Positions 53,701 through 64,000 of a DNA stretch of 64,000 nucleotides are shown here, piece after piece. How positions within the stretch are numbered: position 1 is the stretch's first letter; each line of letters begins with the position of its first letter. The DNA lies in contig NC_133060.1 of the NCBI RefSeq assembly GCF_048771995.1, positions 4,025,501-4,089,500 of the forward strand, given 5' to 3'. The notes under the pieces were generated by a model that was not told the origin of the DNA, searched no databases, and was given only the letters and a program-made list of their open reading frames with translations. Source of the DNA: Taeniopygia guttata (lineage: Eukaryota; Chordata; Aves; Passeriformes; Estrildidae). A program made the position numbers and the translations under genes.

Positions 53701-54244
53701 AATCCCAGAGTAATTTTGGGAGGTCCCAGATGGAATTTGGGGTGAATTTGGGGGTCCCAGGGGGAAACTGGGGTCTCAGAGTGGATTTTGGGGGGTCCCC
53801 AATGGATTTGAGGGTGAATTTTGAGGATCTGTGGGGGCCCAGGGGGGATTTTGGAGGTCCCAGGTGAGGTCTGGGGGTCCCAGATGGATTTTGGGGTGAA
53901 TCTGGGGGGATTTTAGGGGATCCTGGATGGGTCAGGGAGGGTCCCTGAGGGTATTTGGGGGGGGGTCCCGGGTGGATTTTAGGGTGGGTCTGGGGGATTT
54001 TGGGGGACCCTGGATGGGTTTGGGGGTCTCAGGTGAGATTTGGGCTGAACTTTGAGGATTCTGGAGACATTTGGGGTCCCCTGGCGGGAGGTGACACCCC
54101 CAGGTCCCCCCTGTCCCCACTTTGTCCCCTCAGGTGACCCCAATGGAGCCAGAGGGTGGCACCAGAGCCACTGAAACATCCCCGAATGTCCCCAAAGTGT
54201 CCCCAAATGCCCCCAGAGCGTCCCTGAGTGCCACCCCCCAGTGA
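44740..54244 (+). CDS. FLOT1: Flotillin-1, 12 coding exons, 451 residues
   Basis: Flotillin-1 scaffolds cholesterol-rich membrane microdomains together with flotillin-2. Exons: 44740-44782, 45331-45406, 45486-45576, 47059-47202, 48640-48759, 49097-49192, 49671-49823, 50219-50400, 51149-51194, 52308-52445, 53230-53385, 54134-54244. All junctions are GT-AG, and the summed length (1356) is open. The N-terminal SPFH region starts [15 protein letters not shown] and keeps Cys34 in VIPCLQQ, the palmitoylation site known in mammals. The C-terminal coiled-coil part is rich in EA and AEA repeats ([15 protein letters not shown]). The last exon adds 36 residues (VTPMEPEGG ... ATPQ) that read into a downstream minisatellite, so the protein is longer than the roughly 427 residues of mammals. 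Exact acceptor of the last exon deserves transcript support. Confidence 0.93.
44783..45330 (+). repeat. FLOT1 intron 1: CCCCAAAACTCCCGGGAA-type short repeats
   Basis: Short-period C/A-rich repeats (CCCGGGAACCCCCAGAATCCCCCAAAA style) fill the intron. No other element seen. Confidence 0.75.
45577..47058 (+). repeat. FLOT1 intron 3: short repeats and CCTTTTAAG elements
   Basis: The first 700 bp repeat TCCCCAAAATCCC-type phrases. From about 46280 the CCCTTTTAA/CCTTAAAA phrase recurs together with GGTGGGGCCCACC. No gene seen. Confidence 0.7.
47203..48639 (+). repeat. FLOT1 intron 4: GCCACACCCACC-type repeats
   Basis: Dense imperfect repeats of AAGCCACACCCAC and GAGCCCCACCCCACTGAG. No gene seen. 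Confidence 0.75.
50401..51148 (+). repeat. FLOT1 intron 8: GCCCCTTTAAGAG-type repeats
   Basis: The phrase GCCCTTTTAAGAGAAGCCACACC recurs at irregular spacing with GGTGGGTCCCACC. The TTTAA core is palindromic. The same phrase family is in intron 3 of this gene. Confidence 0.7.
51916..51955 (+). pseudogene. Echo 1 of FLOT1 exon 10 inside intron 9
   Basis: After a good acceptor (TCCCTGCAG) the sequence GTGACGGGTGCTGCCC continues with CCGTGGCCTCCCGTGCC, matching the first 40 or so bases of real exon 10 (52308 on), then diverges into intron-type repeats. It has no donor. Confidence 0.7.
52149..52190 (+). pseudogene. Echo 2 of FLOT1 exon 10 inside intron 9
   Basis: GTGACGGGCATTGCCCGTGCC and GGCCATGGCCTCTGGTGCC resemble the start of exon 10, preceded by a degraded acceptor (TCTGCTG). 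It lies between echo 1 and the real exon, so exon 10 and its upstream flank appear to have been tandemly duplicated. Confidence 0.65.
52446..53229 (+). repeat. FLOT1 intron 10: GGGGACACTTGGGGACATTTT and TTTGGGATCCCAG repeats
   Basis: The first 430 bp repeat GGGGACACCTGGGGACAYTTT. From about 53070 to 53220 a 24-bp unit TGGGGCTGATTTGGGATCCC (plus AGTT) is repeated about six times nearly exactly. Confidence 0.85.
53386..54133 (+). repeat. FLOT1 intron 11: TTTGGGGGTCCCAGGTGA repeats
   Basis: Imperfect repeats combining GGTCCCAGGTGA and GATTTTGGGGTGAATTT. Many cryptic GTGA donors and CAG acceptors result; the reading-frame-consistent junctions are those given for the gene. Confidence 0.75.
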
Positions 54245-55030
54245 CCGCAAAGTGTCCCCAAAGTGTCACAAAGTGCCACCACGCCCCCAGAGCCACTGGG
54301 ACCCTGCTGCATCCCCAAAGTGCCACCAGTGGCTCCTGAGGTCCCTAAGGTGCCACCGGTCCCCAAGTCCCTCTGTCCCCAAAGTGCCACCATGCCTTGC
54401 ATGTCCCCAAAGTGCCACTGCTGTGGTGTCAGCATGTCCCCAGTGTCCCCGAAGTGCCAGCCCCAGTGTCATCATGTCCCCTAAGTGTCCCTGTGGTGTC
54501 ACTGTCCCCAAGTTGCCACCTTATCTCCAAAGTGTCCTGGAAGTGTCACCACCCTCTGGTGTCACTTTGTCCCTGAAGTGCCATGCCCAAATGTCATGTC
54601 CCCGAGATGTCCCCAAGGTTGCCACCCCTGCAATGTCCCATAAGTGGCACCCCCAAATGTCACCATGTTCTCAAAGTGTCCCCAAAGTGCCACCAGTACC
54701 TCTGTGTCCTCAGTGTCCCCAGAGTGCCATCACTGCAGTGTCATCCTGTCCCAAGTGTCCCCAAAGTGCCACCACTGCAGTGCCATGTCAATAAAGTGTG
54801 TCCTGTCACCAACTTCAGTGTCCCTGAAGTGTCACTACCCCCAGCGTCACCATGTCAATAAAATGTCCCCAAGGTGCCACCACAGCAGTGTCCCTGTGTC
54901 CTTTAAATGCAACCACCCCTGCAGTGTCCCCAAGGTGCCACTGTGTCCCCAGAGCCACCATCTTCCCTTTCACCATGTCCCAAGTGTGTCCCCATACCCT
55001 GAAAGTGCCACCGTGTCCCAGGTGTCCCCA
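54150..55030 (+). repeat. GTGTCCCCAAAGTGCCACC minisatellite starting in the last FLOT1 exon
   Basis: Units of about 20-45 bp built from AAGTGTCCCCAAAGTGCCACCA. It begins within coding sequence near codon 420 of FLOT1 and extends through the 3' UTR. AATAAA signals at 54790-54795 and 54857-54862 fall inside it and are likely FLOT1 polyadenylation sites. Confidence 0.8.
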
Positions 55031-55735
55031 GCCAGTGACGTCCCTGTGCTGTCACTGCTGGAGCCACCGAGGGGGGATTGGGGAACCCCGAAGGGACACG
55101 GGGACACCGTGGGGACATCAGGGGGGCACTGAAGGGGACACAGAGACCCCTGAGTGACCCCAGGTGACAACGGGGACCCTAAAGAGGGACACAGGTGACT
55201 TTGGGGGGGACCCTTGGGGGGCAGGGGAGCCGTGGGGACCTCCAAGGTGACCAAAACCTTTTCCAGGTGACATTGGGACCTCCAGGTGACAGAGGTGACA
55301 ACTGGAGACCCTCAGCTGGGGACATGGGGACACCCCAGGTGACAGTGAGACCCTCCAGGTGACACAGGAACTTCCAAGATAGACATGGGGACCCCCAGGT
55401 GACCCTGAAGTGACACTGAGAGCCCCCCCAGGTGATGTCAAAGTGACCCCTGGACTTCCCAGGTGACCCTAAGGTGACACCAAACCCCTCCCAGTGACCC
55501 CAAAAGTGACAGTGAGACCCTCCAGGTGACACAGAGACCTCCAGGAGGGACATGGGGACATGCAGGTGACCCTGAAGTGACACTAGGACCCTCCAGGTGA
55601 CACTGGGGACCCTCAGGAGGGGACACAGGGAACCCCCAGGTGACCTTAAAGTGACCCCAGGACGCTGCAGGTGACATTGGGGACCCTCAGGTGACCCCAG
55701 AGTGACACAGGTGACACCCGCAGTGGCTTTTCCAT
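55031..55735 (+). repeat. CCAGGTGACCCTGAAGTGACAC repeats
   Basis: Imperfect short repeats of CCTCCAGGTGACA between the FLOT1 3' end and the TUBB 3' end. No gene seen. Confidence 0.75.
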
Positions 55736-55741
55736 CCCGAG

Positions 55742-55747
55742 TTTATT
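55742..55747 (-). promoter_or_regulatory. Possible TUBB polyadenylation signal
   Basis: AATAAA on the minus strand, 1.46 kb after the TUBB stop codon. The region from 55760 to 57200 is A/G-rich on the plus strand and would be the 3' UTR if this signal is used. Confidence 0.45.
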
Positions 55748-56329
55748 CCGGACCCGGGGGCGACTTTTCAATATGAAAAACAAAAGAAAGGGAAAAAAAC
55801 AAAAACATTCAAAAATGGGAGAGAGCGACCGGACACCGGAACGGCGACGGAATCGGGAAAAAGGGACAGAAATGGGTAAAAATGAACAAAAAAATGGGGA
55901 AAAAAAATCATAAAAATTGAGAAATATGAACCCAAAAGAAGGAAAAATGGGTAATAAAATGACTGAGTAAAAATAGGGAAAAATCAAGTAAAAACTGGGA
56001 GAAAGGACCCAAAAGTAGGGAAAAAGGAATGGAATTGGGCTGAGAGTGACCAAAACCGGAAAATAAAAGAGGAAAAATGCAAAAAAATACTAAAAATGGG
56101 GGAAACTGACCAAAAATGAGGAAAAATGGATGAAAATGAAGACAAATGGGGAAAAAGGAGGAAAATTAATCAAAAAAGGGGAAAATGACAAAAAAGATGG
56201 AAAATAACAAAAAAAATTGGGAAAAACTGACAGAAATTGGGAAAAATTACAAAAAAAATGGGGAAAATGGAACCAGAGTGGGGCAGGAGAGGGGACAGGA
56301 GGCTGTGGTGGGAGTGGGGGAGGGGCAGA

Positions 56330-57100
56330 GGTGTCGATGATGATGATGGTCAGCAACTCTTCCATGATGAGAGTTAAGGTCAAAAACTCTTGGAGGCTCT
56401 TCCATGATGAAGACGATGAAGATCGAGGGTTTTTCACGGACCATGATGAAGGCCAAGGGATCTCTGAAGCTCTTCCATGATGAGGATGATGAAGGTCAAG
56501 GCCAAGTGACTAGCCCTGATGAAGACCAAGGGCTGAGAGTGATGAAGACTGAAGACTCTGCAAGGACCATGATGAAGGCCAGGAGCTCCTGGAGGGTCTG
56601 TGAGGAGGATGATGATGAACTCTGGAAACTCGAGGAAGATGAAGGCTGGAGACTCCTTGACGATGATGAACCTCGGGGATCCTTCAACGATCATGGAAGT
56701 TGGAAGCTCTGACAATCATCAGGATTGGAGACTCTTCAATGATGATGAAGATGGGAGATTCTTTGAGAATGACCATGATGAAGGCTGGGGACTGTGAGGA
56801 CAATGCTGAAGGCTGGGAACTCTTCGAAGATGATGATGAAGGTTAGGAACTCTTCAATGCTGATGAAAATTGGGAACTCCTCAGGAATGAAGATGACAGA
56901 AGTTGGAAGGTCTGACCATAATCAAGATTGGACACTCTCCAAGGGTGACAAAAGGCCAAGGACTCACTGATGATGATGAAGGTTGGAGACTCTTTAAGAT
57001 GGTGAAGCCTGGGGACTGTGAGGACAACGCTGAAGGTCGGGTGGGGACTCCGCTGCCGCTGATGACCAGGGCCAACACTGACGATGAAGGACAATGATGA
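56330..57100. repeat. GATGATGAAGG-rich repeats downstream of TUBB
   Basis: Imperfect units of about 40-60 bp with GACCATGATGAAGGC and GGAGACTCTT phrases, probably within the TUBB 3' UTR. Acidic or Ser/Phe-rich frames here are spurious. Confidence 0.7.
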
Positions 57101-57202
57101 GGAAACTGAAGGCGCCGCCCACCAGTTGACGCCTCTCTGGGACAACACACCGGGAAGGGGAAGAGCAACACTGCCGAGGACCACAACCTCTGGAGAAACC
57201 CC

Positions 57203-62339
<5,137 letters not shown>

Positions 62340-64000
62340 CTGTGGGGACAAGGGGACAGCTTGGGGACAGCTCAGGGACAGCCCAAGAGCGGGTCTGGGG
62401 CAAAAAACAGGGATTTAGGGAAAAAACACCCAGGGGTTTTGGGAGGGAAAATGGGGATTTTAAGGGGAAAAAGGGGTTGGGGGTGTAGGCAGCAGTTAAA
62501 GGGGTGGGACCAGCTGTGCCACACCCACTTTGTGACAACTGGGACCTCGTTTTGGGGGAAAAAAGAGGATTTGGAGAAAAAATTGGGATTTAAAGGGCAA
62601 CAATGGGGATTTTGAGGTGAGAAATGGGAGTCTGGGGGTTAAAGAGGTGGGGCATAAGGAGGGATGGGGCCAGATTCAGTTTTGGGGAAAAAAATTTGGT
62701 AATTTTAAGGTGGGAAACGGGCATGCCTAGAAGCCAAAGTGGTGGGGCTTAAGGGGGGTGCAGTCAGGTGGGCCACATCCACCTCAGATGTCATTTTGGA
62801 AAAAACAGGGTTTTGGGGCAAAAAAAAGGGGATTTTGGGGCTAAAGATAGGGATTTTAGGGTGGGAAATGGGGCTTGGATGCATGACTGGGATTAAAGGG
62901 GGTGGAGCTAAATGAGGGATGAGGGCAGCTGGGCCTTGCCCACTTTGGTACACCTGGGACCTCATTTAGTGAAAGAAAATGAGGATTTGGGGCTAAAAAA
63001 TTACAGGACTTTTAGTGTAAGAAACTAGGACTGTATGACAGGAAAGGGCAGTTGAGAAGCATCAAAAAATCCAGCTTTTAAGAAAAAAACCTGGGATTTA
63101 AAAGGAAACTGGGGGCATGGTCTGGGTTAAAGGGGTGGGGGAGGCAGGCCAAGCCCACTTAGTAACAACTGGTATTTATTTTGGGGATAAAAAAGGGGAT
63201 TTTGGTACCTTATAGGAAGAACAAGATGTAAACCTGGCCATACCCACCTCCCCTAGGCAGTGTTTTTGGGGAAAAATGAAAGGATTTAGGGATTTAAATG
63301 AATTTGGGGGCGTGGCCACGTGAGGCGTGGGATTCACAAGAGCTCCCCCTCAGCCAGGACCAGTTTTGGGTTGAAAAATGGGGATTTTTGAATAAATAAA
63401 ATTTTAAAATAAATTTAGGCTGTGGTCAGGTCCTAAAAGGGTGCAGCTACAACCCTAAATCACTCCAGGACCCTTTTTTGGGGGGAAAAAAGGCGATTTT
63501 CAGGATTTTCTGGTGGTTTGGAGGTGCGGGAGGGGGCGTGGCCAGGGCAGCCCCGCCCCCTGAAAAGGGCGGGAACGCGGGAAATGGCGGCAAACGTTCA
63601 AATTCAAACCAATGCCTCCAAAACCGGCTTTTTGCACCCAAATCAGGATTTTTATACCCAAATTCACCTTGGGGGGGCTTCAAGTTTTGCATTTGAAGGT
63701 GAGATTCTACAAATGTGGGGATTTGGGGTTAAAATGGACATGGGGGGGAACAACACAGAGTGAGGAAAAATGAAGTGAAAAAAGGGCAATTTTGGGGTTA
63801 AAGACAAGGAATGTGGCAAAAATGGGTATTTTTGGAACGTGGAGAGAAAAAAATGAGTTAAAATATTAATTTGGGTTAAAACTGGTAATTTTTGGATTGT
63901 AAATTTAAAAAGAGAGCTAAAAAGTGGTGATTTTAAATAAAAATGGCAGTTTTGGCATGAGGGAAAAATGTACTTTAAACCCCACAATTTTGGGTCTGAA
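62340..64000 (-). other. TUBB intron 1 (part), no exon 1 found
   Basis: I looked for the reverse complement of the standard 57-bp beta-tubulin first exon and did not see it. The stretch contains GGGGATTTTGGGG-type repeats, and a small CpG-richer patch near 63525-63600 (GGGGGCGTGGCC) without an exon. Confidence 0.6.

Noticed and set aside
63525-63600. CpG-rich patch as TUBB promoter and exon 1
   Set aside because: No beta-tubulin first-exon sequence follows on the minus strand, so exon 1 is more likely beyond 64000.

Overview
The window looks like part of the major histocompatibility complex (MHC) of a bird, most likely a songbird. It holds two avian-type MHC class I genes, linked to FLOT1 and a class I beta-tubulin gene (TUBB). 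Introns are short, GC-rich and packed with private minisatellites, and the retroviral content includes alpharetrovirus-type Env. The species cannot be named from the sequence alone.

Layout. (1) 1-5227: class I gene A, exons 2-8 (exon 1 lies off the left edge), with a solo LTR in its 3' UTR. (2) 5228-33795: a dense cluster of endogenous retrovirus (ERV) pieces. In order these are ERV-B (5'-truncated class II, RNase H/integrase plus 3' LTR, +), fragment C (-), ERV-D (LTR-gag-AT-rich spacer-LTR, +), ERV-F (class II gag-pro-pol-env, -, with an open env), ERV-G (class I env plus LTR, -), ERV-E (same family as D, -) and ERV-H (class I, -, both LTRs and a 6-bp target-site duplication). (3) 33796-36800: decayed ERV-like sequence, an ERV-L-like LTR piece and a minisatellite. 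(4) 37380-43949: an orphan class I exon 1 with an interferon-response-like site, then complete class I gene B with an X1-X2-Y promoter. 39008-43949 is a near-identical duplicate of 1-5227. (5) 44489-54244: FLOT1 (+, 12 coding exons, 451 aa), whose upstream region carries two reversed X2-Y modules. (6) 55740-62339: TUBB (-), exons 2-4; exon 1 is beyond the right edge. FLOT1 and TUBB are convergent.

How it fits together. The two class I genes encode peptide-presenting heavy chains. They differ by 22 bases in the two peptide-binding exons, all of them amino-acid replacing, while the intron between exons 1 and 2 differs by only about five bases in 1.2 kb. The retroviral cluster fills the space between the duplicates and one duplication boundary falls exactly on truncated ERV pol. 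FLOT1 (membrane microdomain scaffold) and TUBB are ordinary housekeeping neighbours, but the shared spacing of the X2-Y elements suggests that MHC-type regulation may reach into the FLOT1 promoter.
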